DNA from: Hyalella azteca
Taxonomy: Eukaryota > Arthropoda > Malacostraca > Amphipoda > Hyalellidae
Reading direction: 5' to 3'
NCBI RefSeq assembly: GCF_000764305.2
Contig: NW_025941620.1
Coordinates: 62,001-126,000, forward strand
Length of the DNA: 64,000 nucleotides
Numbering within the stretch: the first letter of the stretch is position 1; each line of letters starts with the position of its first letter. Of this stretch, positions 43,880 through 54,905 are shown piece after piece. The notes below the pieces were generated by a model that saw only the letters and a program-made list of their open reading frames with translations, had not been told where the DNA came from and made no database searches. The translations under genes and the position numbers were made by a program.

Positions 43880-44268
43880 TCACAATCGGCTAATATATAT
43901 AACACGATCTGCTTACCACTGATCATCCGTGGGAAACTCTTAGACTATGTTACGAAGGAACAGCGACAGAAGGCTTTCATCTTCAAAGAAATTCGTGATT
44001 AAAAGAAGCAAAAATGTGACTATATGAATTCGTGCGCAATACTCAACTATTTTTAATTTATCATGTTAAGAATTGCGCCCACGTCGACCCAAACGACAAG
44101 GAAATGGAGGAACTCGATTTTTATTTTAGTTACAAACATTTCGGCAATTAATTTCCTTGAAAGTTGATCCTCCAGAACTTACAACACAAACTCAATATTT
44201 TACCGAACAATGAACTTAAGATTCTACAAGACTATGAAAAAGCGATTCTGTCGAACTGACTGCGACGG
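43880..44268 (+). pseudogene. Possible decayed coding segment, unknown
   Basis: In one plus-strand frame, segments read LYEFVRNTQLFLIYHVKNCA, then HVDPNDKEMEELDFYFSYKH, then (after two stops) LILQNLQHKLNILPNNELKI and a stop near 44260. Just upstream, in another frame, is DYVTKEQRQKAFIFKEIRD. Composition is coding-like but the stops are fixed in place. No family recognised. It follows the SINE-like copy. Confidence 0.3.
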
Positions 44269-44579
44269 CAGTAATTGCTTTCCCGTTATATTTTCTCAAA
44301 ATTATAATATATATTCAGATAAATTCAGTGTACCAATAAATTATGCTTTATCTTTCAGACCTTGCAATGCGGGATAACATGTGAGCAAATATACAATATC
44401 GATATTTATCATCTCCGAACTGCAATCTTAAAGATGAATTTCGATGTGAAGAATTAACCGCCCGTTATCTGCTATTCGAGGCAAGTTAGCTCAAGGTAAA
44501 GATTAATATTCTAAGCTTATATTAATTTGGCAGCATCTTATCCAAAATAACGGGCCTGAGCTACAAACTTGTAGCGGTA

Positions 44580-44690
44580 TTCTTAGTGACCGGTTTGCTT
44601 GATCACTGTTGGTGTCAGCGGTATACTACTGACCGGTAAGCCGGACCACTGGTAGTGTCAGGGGAATACTAGTGACAAATAAAGATATCG
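44580..44690. repeat. About 50-bp diverged tandem pair
   Basis: GCGGTATTCTTAGTGACCGG and GCGGTATACTACTGACCGG start two units, with a partial third (GGGGAATACTAGTGAC). Confidence 0.7.
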
Positions 44691-44733
44691 TCATTAATTT
44701 TATAGCTTCCATGTGATACATCTATCATACTAA
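44691..44733 (+). repeat. 43-bp block also present at 42799
   Basis: Exact match to 42799-42841. Here it leads into a 21-bp array instead of the 40-bp array. Confidence 0.95.
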
Positions 44734-44896
44734 AATATCAGTGAGGATTGTTGACATATTATTGACAACTGTTGTCATATCAGTGAGGATTGTTGCCAAA
44801 TCAGTGAGGATTGTCGCCATATCAGTGAGGATTGTTGCCAGATCAGTAAGGATTGTTGCCAATATCAGTGAGGATTGTTGCCAATATCATTGTAGC
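44734..44896. repeat. 21-bp minisatellite, about seven units
   Basis: Units ATATCAGTGAGGATTGTTGC-C with minor variants (GTCGCC, AATATC). The unit length gives an open SVRIVAI-type plus frame, which I regard as accidental. Confidence 0.93.
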
Positions 44897-45906
44897 TACT
44901 GCCTATGTTGCCATAACAGTGCTAGTTTTACTTTAAATGTTGCCTTTTTTAGAATTTTGTTATGCTGTGACTGGTGTTGACGTGATGAGTATTCATATAA
45001 CTTTTATAAGTTAGGTAAGATAAATTTATATTTCAAGCCAAATTAATAACCGCTTTGTGAGCTGTCATTTTTCATCGTCACTAAAAATATACAGTTGATT
45101 TGTTACAAAAAATAACTATTAATGATTGGAAATAAGTAGGACAAAATATAATTGTGTGGGACTTATGACAATTTCAATTTCCAAAGCTTTAAATAATGAA
45201 ATTTTCTAGGCAAAACTACTGCATGAACGCAATGATTGAACTTTAGTATGAATGATAGATAACCTTACAAGCTTTAAAGGTCACTTGGTAGTTAACGAGG
45301 GCGGTGAACTGATACCAAGGCCCTGGCTATGCATTAATGAGACATCCAAATGATGTTTATTATCATTAACGTATTACTTTATAACTATGATTTAAAATCT
45401 CGCAATAAAGTCCTCAAACCAACAGCTTGACAACTCATGTTTAAAGTGAATAATTTAGCCTTATTGGCTATGGAATGAAGCAAATTTCCACCTCCAGGTC
45501 CAAAAAGCGCCAGAATAGATCAACTTATTTCATAAGTGCAACAAAGAGATTAATGGCCAACATTTAAAGAGGACTATTGATATAATTTTAGCCAGTAACT
45601 TCAGGTTTAGATATGTAAAGCATCAAAATACATCCCTTTTTTATATGGAAGAAGTAAAGTACATCCTATAAGCCCAGTCTGGCAAATTTATGTTCATTAA
45701 AGTGACAGGATTAGGGCGCGGGCTGCTAAGACCTCGCAATAGATCGCTTGCTTGACCTAAATTGTACTGCTTGACTGTGCTGGAGGAACCTTGAACTTGT
45801 TCAGTGTTCAGTGTTCAGTGATCAGTGTTCACGAGTCCTAATGTGCAGTGTTGCTGACACCCCATGGAGAGCAGACCACACCCACACTGCTCACATATAC
45901 TCACCA
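44897..45906. other. AT-rich DNA, no gene seen
   Basis: GTTCAGTGTTCAGTGATCAG short repeat at 45798-45830. No gene recognised. Confidence 0.4.
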
Positions 45907-46151
45907 TGTTCGGAAAATCGCCGTAAAACGGTTATACCGGTATTTCGCCGTAAATTTTGCCGTGAAACGGTCGTACCGGCTTTCAGTGGCCAGGCGGTAT
46001 ACGTGGAAAAAATACCGTGTTGCCGTTTTTTCCGGTCTAACGCAAGAAGCCTGTACCACATTTAATAAATACGGCGAAACAGTTCATTTTCACGGTGCAG
46101 CCAGCCACATGAACGCCTGTCGCACCGTTTTTTCCAACGTTATTTCGAACA
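45907..46151. mobile_element. Fold-back MITE-like element, family 2, copy 3
   Basis: Begins TGTTCGGAAAATCGCC and ends TTTTTTCCAACG..TTCGAACA. The two halves are extended inverted relatives: CAGTGGCCAGGCGGTATACG opposite CATGTGGCTGGCTGCACCGT in the complement, and ACCGTGTTGCCGTTTTTTCC opposite AACTGTTTCGCCGTATTTAT. It is 245 bp and non-coding. Same family as 1668-1890 and 6191-6368. Confidence 0.65.
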
Positions 46152-46374
46152 TTGCAGCAGTAATAACATATACTTGTGTAGATCTGTGTTTGTAATAGTT
46201 TAGCAAGATTTTTATTTATTTTTGCAATCATGATTGAAGACCAGAGAATGGATTTTTTCAATGATGTTTTTGTTCGTTTTCACAATATGTTTATTTATAC
46301 GCAAGATTTATCACTACAGATTGTTTATGTTTTCGAGAGAAGTACTTGCATTTAAAGGTGAAATTTATTTAGGT

Positions 46375-46744
46375 TGTATATATGAGTTAAGAGGCTTCAA
46401 TCACTAATGTTTATAAAATTCCTGCCACTTTTGATATTGGGTATGTATATTGAAGTAATGACAATATCCTGTGAATTATATAAACTATTCGAAATAAAAA
46501 CCAACGTAGAAAATGACGTTGGGACAGCATTAACATTTGACTTCGAGGAAACGAATTTTTTTAACGTTTTTCCAACGTCAGAAGCAGATAAGTATACGAA
46601 TGCCCTTCTATAATATATAACATAAATTAACTTCCAATAATATATATCATATAATACCTTTCTATACAGGTGACAATTAAGATTAAAACATCTACGAGAA
46701 CCTCGGCAATTAACGACGTTGCAAAAATATATAGGCAGCTATAG
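46375..46744 (+). CDS. Possible small secreted protein gene, two exons
   Basis: TATATATGAG at 46377 is TATA-like and precedes an ATG at 46407. The first 53 codons begin MFIKFLPLLILGMYIEVMTI followed by SC, a credible signal peptide, then DVGTALTFDFEETNFFN. A weak donor (AAC then GTTTTT at 46566) and a good acceptor (TTTCTATACAG ending 46669) would join in phase to VTIKIKTSTRTSAINDVAKI-YRQL and a TAG at 46742. The joined product is about 77 residues with a plausible beta-strand run at the junction. Without splicing, the first frame alone runs to 68 codons. No family recognised. The intron and TATA assignments are inference. Confidence 0.35.
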
Positions 46745-49444
46745 CCAGGCAGTGTCAAGGTTAAGAGCACACGGTTAACTGCAGCATTTGCTTGAGACGT
46801 TATCGTAATGCTGGGCCACACCCTCGTGCCCCTTTATTCTACTAAACCTTTTAAAATACATACTACTTTTTACCCCAGGTGGAGCTTTAACGCTAAAGGT
46901 TACATTTTTAATACAAAGTTGTCGATTATAAATACAAACAACTTTTGTTGCCTAAAGACAGAATTATTTCTTGAGCCTCCAACTGTTGTTCCCAATCGTT
47001 TTTACTGACTTTTATTTTGCATAATTAAAATAACAATAGTAATTAAATGAACTATAATAATAAAGCAATTTCAAGTGATATATAAAGAAATTGATCATTG
47101 GATAGATGGTTCAACAAATTTATTTGAATAAAGTACCAATTTAGTCAACAAAATAAATAGTTGAATTTATTAGAGAACAGGGGTTTTGAGGATGGATTGA
47201 TTACGTAACGTGCATAGTTTTACGGGAGGCGGGATTAATCAGTTGACGAAACTCAGAATTGGGCCAAGACAATAAAACATTGGTGGATCAATCCAGTGAA
47301 TACGTGATAGTTATTCTGTTGCAAATATAACATAGATTGATTGAAAATTAATTATATAAATTTAAAGGTTGGCGCGAAGTTGCCCAGGATTGATCATCGG
47401 CAATTTTTTAACCCATTTATCCCAAATCCAGTTAATAATAAATACAATGAACACTTATTAAGTACTGATCCGTTTGAACCAACTTTTTACAAATAGAACA
47501 TTGTAATAAATTCTTCGGGTTCTTATTCACATCATTTCCTTATATTCACTGAATTCATTACAATTATTTTTCTAATATTTACTGAAACAAACAGTACACG
47601 TTCGTCCACTTTACAGTTGAGTCAGATTTATTCTCTGAACTGCGGGACTTCAGAAAATAACGGTACCTCAGTGCCAACAATCAAGACCGGAAAAGTGTTA
47701 ATTCGTGGTAATCTCTGGTCCAGGGATCCTGCATTCTATCGTTGTCGAAATATAAATTATTTTCTCGTTTCTCGATAAATTCGCAGAAACCTAAAGCTAT
47801 TCGACGTACGTTTCTGAATATTTCCATTACATTTCAAAGTAACAATTGAGAAATGGAATTTCAATTTTTGGTCCAATCGTTTCCAGCAATTTTTACAATG
47901 CCTCACTACTAGCCCACTTGGGAAAATATATTTTAGGTCCTAAGAATAAATTTTCACTTAGTAAACAATGAATAGATTGAACTAAAAGCGGAAACAGGTA
48001 TCACTTGTCATTTTAAACAAAAATATTTCGAATTATCTAGGTACAATTCCAAAGGTTCGGGATCAGTTTTTGACAAGCATTGCAGTCTCCTATGTCGCTA
48101 CACGTCGCTGACCACAAGACTGTTAGAACTTCGGAAACACACCCGCCTATCCTTGGCGAATATTATTGAGAACAAGAAATTTCCTTCCTTCCATTTAATG
48201 GAGAAAATATTACGGATGATGGAGAGTCGATACGGAGGTTGTCGTGACTTGAAGCCGTTCGTGCTACATAGCATGCCTCAATCAAAACATAACTGTCCGC
48301 CCTCTTCAATCATACCTTTCAGTATCATTCGTTAAATGTAACTCAGCTGCTGACTCACCTCATCCGTAATTCAATATTACCTAACTGAATTAGAAATCAG
48401 ACACTTATCCCCAAAAATGGAGCTTCTCAGCTTCTCTCATCAACAATAGAGTCAGACAATTACGCGAGTTGCCCATGAAACTTGCCCGCCTAGTATCACC
48501 TGTCGAGTCCCTGACACTGAGTGTTCAGTGCTCTGATATAACCATGCTAGGCTTCTAGAGTCATGATAGTAGTCAGCAAAGATAACATTAACAGTCGTTT
48601 GGAAGTCACAATACTAGACAATAATGTCACTGGCAATACTTGACCGCAAAATGTTTGCCAAAAAACTAGTTTATCGCAGTCCGTGAATGATTTACACGTT
48701 TATGTTTATTTCTGGAATTTTTTTAAACTTTGCGATATAGTAGCATGACAGATTTTCCATCATGGTGAAAAAATCAGAAAATTTTTGATGCATAAAAAGT
48801 ACTTATACTCTTTGCTTAGGTAAACCAGGTCTTGATCTCTTGAATGTGGACACTTCAAAAGTCCCATGCGAATTTCTTTTTTTTTATCTGGCACAATTGG
48901 TCGATATCGACATCTGACGGTCGACGATAATTAAGTTGGGTAAGAGCGGGTCGACTGAATAGCATATATGTTTTATATAATTTATATAATTACAGTTCAT
49001 ATCAAACTTTCAGCGATACGTTTTGTCGAATATTGCAGCGGTAAAAATTCTCTTCCAGCAAGACCTCCTTATTTATAGTTCCAAAAATTCAAAGGGAACA
49101 GTATTATATTAGTTTATGAACTTTTCCCGTTATTTTTTGTACAAAAATATAAATAATTACCCAATAAATATCTGATGAAAAAGTCGGCTGGTAGAAAAGT
49201 CTGTGGCTCATAAGTAACAAATTAATAATAACAAATATGTAATGTTAAATACTTTTATTATTTAGTGAAAATATTCCATAAAAAAACTCAAAATCTCAAC
49301 TACGAAATGAAGTTAAGTGCAACAACTCTTAATTATTTCTCAGTATTTTCCAGATATAGTATTTAATATCCTATATTTAATATCCTATATATAGTATATA
49401 GTATTTAATATCCTACAAATTCACCAACTCTAGACTGTACACTC
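46745..49444. other. AT-rich DNA, no supported gene
   Basis: Long stretch without repeats or recognisable genes. Short plus-strand frames at 46808-47008 and 48153-48335 show no domain or splice context. Confidence 0.4.
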
Positions 49445-49545
49445 AGGCAAATGAATGGGTGTCTGAATAGTGACACAATTTCTCTCACTAGCAAAAAGCA
49501 AACGTATACTCTCATCCGCCCTATAGAGCCATGCCAAACTGGTAA
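49445..49545 (+). mobile_element. Family 4 MITE-like repeat, copy f (diverged)
   Basis: ATGGGTGTCTGAATAGTGAC, ACACAATTTCTC, CCGCCCTATAGAGCCATGCC, AAACTGG. First half only. Confidence 0.45.
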
Positions 49546-50189
49546 AGATAATCAAAAATAGAACAAATATGCATCGTATTTCGGACAAGTATCACAAGCG
49601 AGACACACGCGCCAACTCTCTCACCGGGAGAAATCTAGCCCATACAGCAGCCACGTTGCGTGCTCTCACTCGTCGCAAAACCGACAAGCTTCGCTTGATC
49701 GTAACAGTTTTGCTGCTTCCGGACCGTGGAAAGTAAAGACAGGAAGCGATACGTCGTATCCCGTAACAGGTTTGCAATTGAACAGCTTCTAGAGATCGTA
49801 ACAGCAACTTTCATAGCACGTAATTTAGGTCAACGTTGTTCAACTTTTTAATGGAAAAAGTAGTCCCTAGGCAGTTGATTCAGGCGTATTAAGCTCTTCG
49901 GCTCAACGTTATGATCTAAATGTTGATGTAACTCAAAGAACGCACTCATATTAGGAATATATAGTCAATAATTTTATCATTGTTAAATTGCGCATTTGTT
50001 GCCCCATCACTCCTTGTTGGTCTCGTTAATTAAATCAATATTGAAGCATGACCATAAACCACACATAGAGCATTTGTGAAGCAAATCTGCATTCAGTGTA
50101 AAATAATCTGACTTATAATCTGTGACTGCATTCGGTGTAAAATTACTATTTCTTTATGCGTGGGCAGTTATTTAAACTCCACGATAATT
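49546..50189. other. Intergenic DNA, no supported gene
   Basis: A GC-richer patch lies at 49595-49760. Its 71-codon minus-strand frame has no recognisable family. Confidence 0.35.
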
Positions 50190-50400
50190 TCGGGCATTTC
50201 AACCCACCCAATTAAGGTTGAGCATTTCGATCAACATATATCAAACATTTCAATCTCGATAATGCCAAGCATTTCAACTCAAATATTGCCAAGCATTTCA
50301 ACCCAATTAATGTCATGCATTTCAACAAAACTATATGTAATCAAGAATTACAATCCAACTAATATCAAGTATTTTGATAAAGTCAAACAGTTCAGCACTA
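50190..50400. repeat. Degenerate CATTTCAAC tandem
   Basis: The motif (A/G)GCATTTCAACCCA recurs seven times every 25-30 bp with variable spacers. It is an old decayed array. Confidence 0.7.
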
Positions 50401-50984
50401 TAAATGTTATTCTTGATTCTAGCCATTATTATCATACTATATAACGTAAAGTAGACAAGACGGCATACAGGATTCATGTGCACTAAGCTGGCAAATTCCA
50501 ACGAAACAACATTTTTTCCTACAGGTTAAGACTCATTCTTACACTGTATTAATTTTTCCTGAAAATAAAGAATAATTCTGAAATGTAGTACTTATTCTTA
50601 TAATACACTCTTTCAAAAATTTAGAATTCATTCATATAACGTAGGACCTTTTTCCTGTTATTCAGTAATCATTCCTAAAGAGTAGGACTAAACCCTGTAA
50701 CAAAAACCCTGCCTTCTCATGTACATAGATTTCCGCCCTTGGTATGACCCGACTGCCATTGAGACATTGTTGTGGCTACGCCTGATGGCTGAGAATTCGA
50801 TTCCGGAATTAGGGTGAAATCTGGCAAGGTTCATGGGCAGAATTATTGCAATGCAATGGCGTAAGTGTGATACGAGGCCATGCACGTAATTTCTCTTCCA
50901 CACAGATTTCTCCGGCAGACGCGCGACATGTTCGTGAAAGTCCGGCAGTTTTTGGGCCAAATATTACGCCAACTCATCGACAGT
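50401..50984. other. Intergenic DNA, degenerate ~50-bp phrases, no gene
   Basis: ATTCATTC/GTAGGAC phrases at about 50525-50695 suggest a decayed tandem. A minus-strand frame at 50688-50960 leads into the next array and has no recognised domain. Confidence 0.35.
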
Positions 50985-51215
50985 TTCTCAACACTACTGC
51001 GCCAGTTCGGGCGCAGTTTCTCGCATCTACTGCGCCAGTTCAGCGCAGTTTCTCGCATCTACTGCGCCAGTTCAGCGCAGTTTCTCGCATCTACTGCGCC
51101 AGTTCAGCGCAGTTTATCGCAAGTACTGCGCCGGTTCAGCGCAGTTTATTGCATCTACTGCGTCAGTTCAGAGTAGTTTATCGCAAGTACTGCGCCAGTT
51201 CAGCGCAGTTTATCG
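50985..51215. repeat. 32-bp minisatellite, about seven units
   Basis: Units CTACTGCGCCAGTTCAGCGC and AGTTTCTCGCAT, with later units AGTTTATCGCAAG. Within each unit ACTGCGC and GCGCAGT face each other, forming a small hairpin. Confidence 0.93.
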
Positions 51216-51440
51216 CAAACAGAAGAGACAACAGCAGTAACAGCTGCGACAGAAGATACAACAGCATTAACAGCTGCGACAGAAGAGACAACAGCATTAA
51301 CAGCTGCGACAGAAGATGCAATAGCATTAACAGCTGCGACAGAAAATACAGCAGCATTAACAGCTGTAACAGAAGATACAACAGCCGTAACAGCTGTAAC
51401 AGAAGATAATATAACAGTAACAGCTGCAACAGAAAGTCAG
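51216..51440. repeat. 30-bp minisatellite, about seven units
   Basis: Units CAACAGCATTAACAGCTGCG followed by ACAGAAGATA. CAGCTGCGAC alternates with CAGCTGTAAC. It starts within 10 bp of the end of the 32-bp array. Confidence 0.93.
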
Positions 51441-51577
51441 CAGCCGTTATACAGGCGTCAACATGACTCCGCTGCTCGGAAGCACCGGAAGAACTCTAGG
51501 TGCCGCCGTGCGAGCGGGCTTCGCTGCCTCAGCTCTCACTGTTCCACTTACGACGCCGCCACCTCACCGGCGACGCA
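51441..51577. other. GC-rich spacer between arrays
   Basis: Short GC-richer unique stretch with GCTGCTCGG, CACCGGAAG and ACGACGCCGCCACC. No gene called. Confidence 0.4.
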
Positions 51578-51966
51578 TAGACTGCAACGCTGCCTGCGTC
51601 GCCGACGACGCAAAGAATTTCATGACTGCGTCGCCGGCGACGCAAAAAATCTCGTGACTGCGTCGCCGGCGACGCAAGGAACCTCGGGACTGCGTCGCCG
51701 GCGACGTAAAGATTCTCGGGACTGCGTCGCCGACGACGCAAAGAATCTCGGGACTGCGTCGCCGACGACGCATAGAATCTTGTGACTGCGTCGCCGGCGA
51801 CGTATAGAATCTTGTGACTGCGTCGCCGGCGACGCAAAGAACCTCGGGACTGCGTCGCTGACGACGTAAAGAATTTCATGACTGCGTCGCCGGCGACGCA
51901 AAGAATTTCATGACTGCGTCGCCGGCGACGCGAAGAATCTCGTGACTACGTCGCCGGCGACGTAAA
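51578..51966. repeat. GC-rich 32-bp palindromic minisatellite
   Basis: About twelve units. Each contains a perfect or near-perfect 18-bp palindrome TGCGTCGCCGGCGACGCA followed by a 14-bp linker of the type AAGAATCTCGTGAC. Variation is compensatory in places: TGCGTCGCCGACGACGCA and TACGTCGCCGGCGACGTA keep symmetry or nearly so. It is strikingly CpG-rich in an AT-rich region. Confidence 0.95.
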
Positions 51967-52089
51967 GACCTGAACTGCACGAGTACTAATTTATGTTGAA
52001 GGTGAAAAAAGGGGCGCTGAGGGGACGCACGGTGTCGACCTCTCAGCGGAAAGACTGGGCACTAAACCTTACATAGCTCTACCTACATA
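51967..52089. other. Spacer, no feature recognised
   Basis: Short stretch with a repeated CATAGCTCT phrase. Nothing else. Confidence 0.35.
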
Positions 52090-52505
52090 GCTCTTTGGAG
52101 TAAAATGTTCACTGCATCTTCCTTCTAACTTTAAGAGGCGGAAGAACTGCATCTTCCTCCTCGTGAATTTAAGAGGAGGAAGAACTGCATCTTCCTCCAC
52201 GTGAATTTAAGAGGAGGAAGCACCGCGCCTTCTTCCATCAAACTTTAAGAGGAAGAAACACTGCACTTTCATCCCTCAAACTTTAAGAGGAGGATGCAAT
52301 GCACCTTCTTCCATCAAGCTTTAAGAGAAGGTGGAAGTACGGCATATTCCTCCACTAAACTTTAAAAGGAAGAAGCACAGCATCTCACTCTACCTGACTT
52401 TAGAGGAAGTTCTGTATCTCACTTCACCTTACTTTAAGAGGAAGAACTCCATCATCGTCTACTTAACTCTAAGAGGAGGGCACAAGGGTCCCTCCTCTTA
52501 AAGTT
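52090..52505. repeat. Degenerate ~38-bp array with self-complementary units
   Basis: Units combine CTGCATCTTCCTCC with TTTAAGAGGAGGAAG, so each can fold on itself (CTTCCTCC against GGAGGAAG). About eleven units degrade rightward and finish with an inverted CCCTCCTCTTAAAGTTAAGT. Confidence 0.8.
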
Positions 52506-52871
52506 AAGTGGTCCAGGTGGAAGAAACGGTCTCGATAAGGAGAATTTCCCCGAAGGAAAAATTCTCTCATACTTGGATTGCAGTCGGAGAAGATAGCAGC
52601 GAAGTCAATTATCTACCATGACATCGTCAGTTAATTAACAGTGATAATCGCAACCCTAATTGGGAGCTCGTTAGATAGAAAAAGAAAGAAACGAGGATGA
52701 AAGGGCGAGAGGGAGGAAAAATTACAAGAGAGAAAGAGAGCGAGCAGAAGAGAGAGCTGCACAATCAAGATCGAGGTCGCTCATTGAGTAAGCGCTCTCG
52801 TGACTGACGCGCTCGCGTAGCAGGCATGATTTCACATTCGACTTTCGCACATCCGACTGCAGGGTGTGCAA
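52506..52871. other. Purine-rich stretch, no gene seen
   Basis: GAAAGAAACGAGGATGAAAG and GAGAGAAAGAGAGCGAGCAG make a purine-rich patch at 52678-52760. No gene recognised. Confidence 0.45.
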
Positions 52872-53095
52872 AAAATTGGGAACATTACTTATTCAATCAC
52901 CACTGGCAGAGTGATGAGGAACACGACTTATTCAATCACAACTGACAGTGTGATGAGGAACACGACTTATTCAATCCCCACTGGCAGTGTGATGGGGAAC
53001 ACGACTTATTCAATCCCCACTGGCAGTGTGATGGGGAACACGACTTATTCAATCCCCACTGACAGTGTGATGGGGAACACGACCTATCACCACTT
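52872..53095. repeat. 39-bp minisatellite, about 5.5 units
   Basis: Units GGGGAACACGACTTATTCAA followed by TCCCCACTGGCAGTGTGAT. The CACTG and CAGTG form a small inverted pair. Open on plus as NTTYSIPTGSVMG repeats. The frame continues as VVIEITNALCLENKAAAKAI after the array, but I do not call a gene. Confidence 0.93.
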
Positions 53096-53997
53096 ACTGA
53101 CCGTTGTTATAGAGATAACCAACGCTCTATGCTTGGAAAACAAGGCTGCTGCCAAAGCTATTTTTAGGCATTTATAAAAACCACAGTTTGAAGCATGTCT
53201 CAATACAGTATCAATAAAATATACAATAAAATATACAATACAATATACAATAAAATATACAATACAATATTCTATTCGTAATAACGCTGACCGACGGCAG
53301 ATTATCAGCCACTATTGAAAGGCATGAAATTTTAAATAATGCTACTATGCATTATAAGCCTCTTACTGTACGCCACTATTCAAAATATGCAGAAAAATCC
53401 GTACAAAAATTTGAAGACAATATTAACCGCTAAAAAAGAAATTTTACTAAGGTTTGCTAATAACAAATTATTGATATCATTAGTGATATAATAGAAAATT
53501 GAACACTTATAATTGCTGAACAAAATAGACCAATAATTCACTACCCAATTTAGAATAAATTTCATCGACGAAATCTGATAATGTGTTATGTTCAATGAGA
53601 AAAAGACGGCAATAAAATGACAATGACGGCATAAAAAAACACCTTAATAATGATGACAAAGCCGAAAATATTTGCTGCTCCTGAAAAATGCCGCATATTA
53701 CACGTAGCGACTTAAATACAAGTACCGGCCTAAGTACACGTAGCGGCCTCAGTACACGTAGCGACCTAAGTATGCATAGAGGCCGATTCCACGTCCGTGA
53801 CTGGTGGGTTTAGCTTGAAAAGCCGTCAGTGTTTGGCTATTTTAGAGTTTATTGTTCATAGCAGGGCCCAGAGTTCTTACACTTCATCGTTACGTTGAAG
53901 CCATAACGCAATACTGGCATTAGTATTTGGATCAGGCACTTCACGGCATCATGACGCAATACTGGCAAGAAGCTATCTGCTATATTGCAGCTCAAGC
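53096..53997. other. AT-rich DNA, small simple repeats
   Basis: AAATATACAATA simple repeats at 53213-53272. AGTACACGTAGCGGCCT recurs three to four times at 53705-53785. No gene. Confidence 0.45.
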
Positions 53998-54245
53998 CTA
54001 ATCGTTATACCTGCCACTCATGCCTCTTGTGTGGGCTTGCTAATACACCTGTCGTTATACCTGCCACTCATGCCTCTTGTGTGTGCTGCTAATACACCTG
54101 TCGTTATACCTGCCACTCATGCCTCTTGCATGTGCTGCTAATACACCTGTCGTTATACCTGCCACTCATACCTCTTGTTTGTGCTTGCTAATACACCTGT
54201 CGTTATACCTGCCACTCATGTCTCTTGTTTATGCTGCTAAGCGGC
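53998..54245. repeat. 49-50-bp minisatellite, about five units
   Basis: Units CTAATACACCTGTCGTTATA followed by CCTGCCACTCATGCCTCTTG and a variable TGTGTGCTG end. Confidence 0.93.
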
Positions 54246-54905
54246 ATGTTGTTTACACTTGCCAAGCAAGCTTCCCGTTCTCCTCGCATCTGCACGTACG
54301 TGTTAAATGTTGCATCATTTTTAACACGTATATTGCAATGCTTAAAATTTACATCAGCTTTTCACACGCGCCACAATAACCTCGCAGTGAACATACTTTT
54401 GGAACCTCATTCTTTCATTCAGTTCTAGCAAAAATTCAGTGGTGTTTGTGAATAACTTGGGTTAAAACAGAATCATATAAGCTGTTGACTGAGCCGTATA
54501 ACACCGGTGCTAAAATTATTCAAATATTATGTATAAGCAATGTTCGGTCGCATCCATCAATAAATACGTCCAGCAAATACGTAGCAGCTATAATGACACC
54601 GCCGAGACGGTATCAACTTATTAAATATATACATGATGCAGAAAATTAATCAATCAGGGTTGAATTGATGCATCGGTTGGAAACTAATAAAGCCCTTACT
54701 CCGTGGCAAGACAATAAAGCCACCTTAGAAGTCATTATTAAAGTCACTTTCGGTTCATGAGCGGTTACGCACTACACGCCGGTACGGTCTAAAATTATTA
54801 AAAGCTATTGCAGACGTGCGCGGACTAAACGCAAGTGAGGGTTTAATTTTATTAAAATAATTGTAGATGATAGAGGATAAAACTTAAATACCGGACTAAC
54901 TTCAT
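54246..54905. other. Intergenic DNA, no gene seen
   Basis: No recognised feature beyond loose AATAAAGCC phrases near 54690-54745 that may be decayed relatives of the next array. Confidence 0.4.

Noticed and set aside
51578..51966. Regular palindromic units resembling a CRISPR array
   Set aside because: The 14-bp linkers are near-identical to each other, so there are no unique spacers. No cas genes are present and the DNA is eukaryotic. It is a minisatellite.
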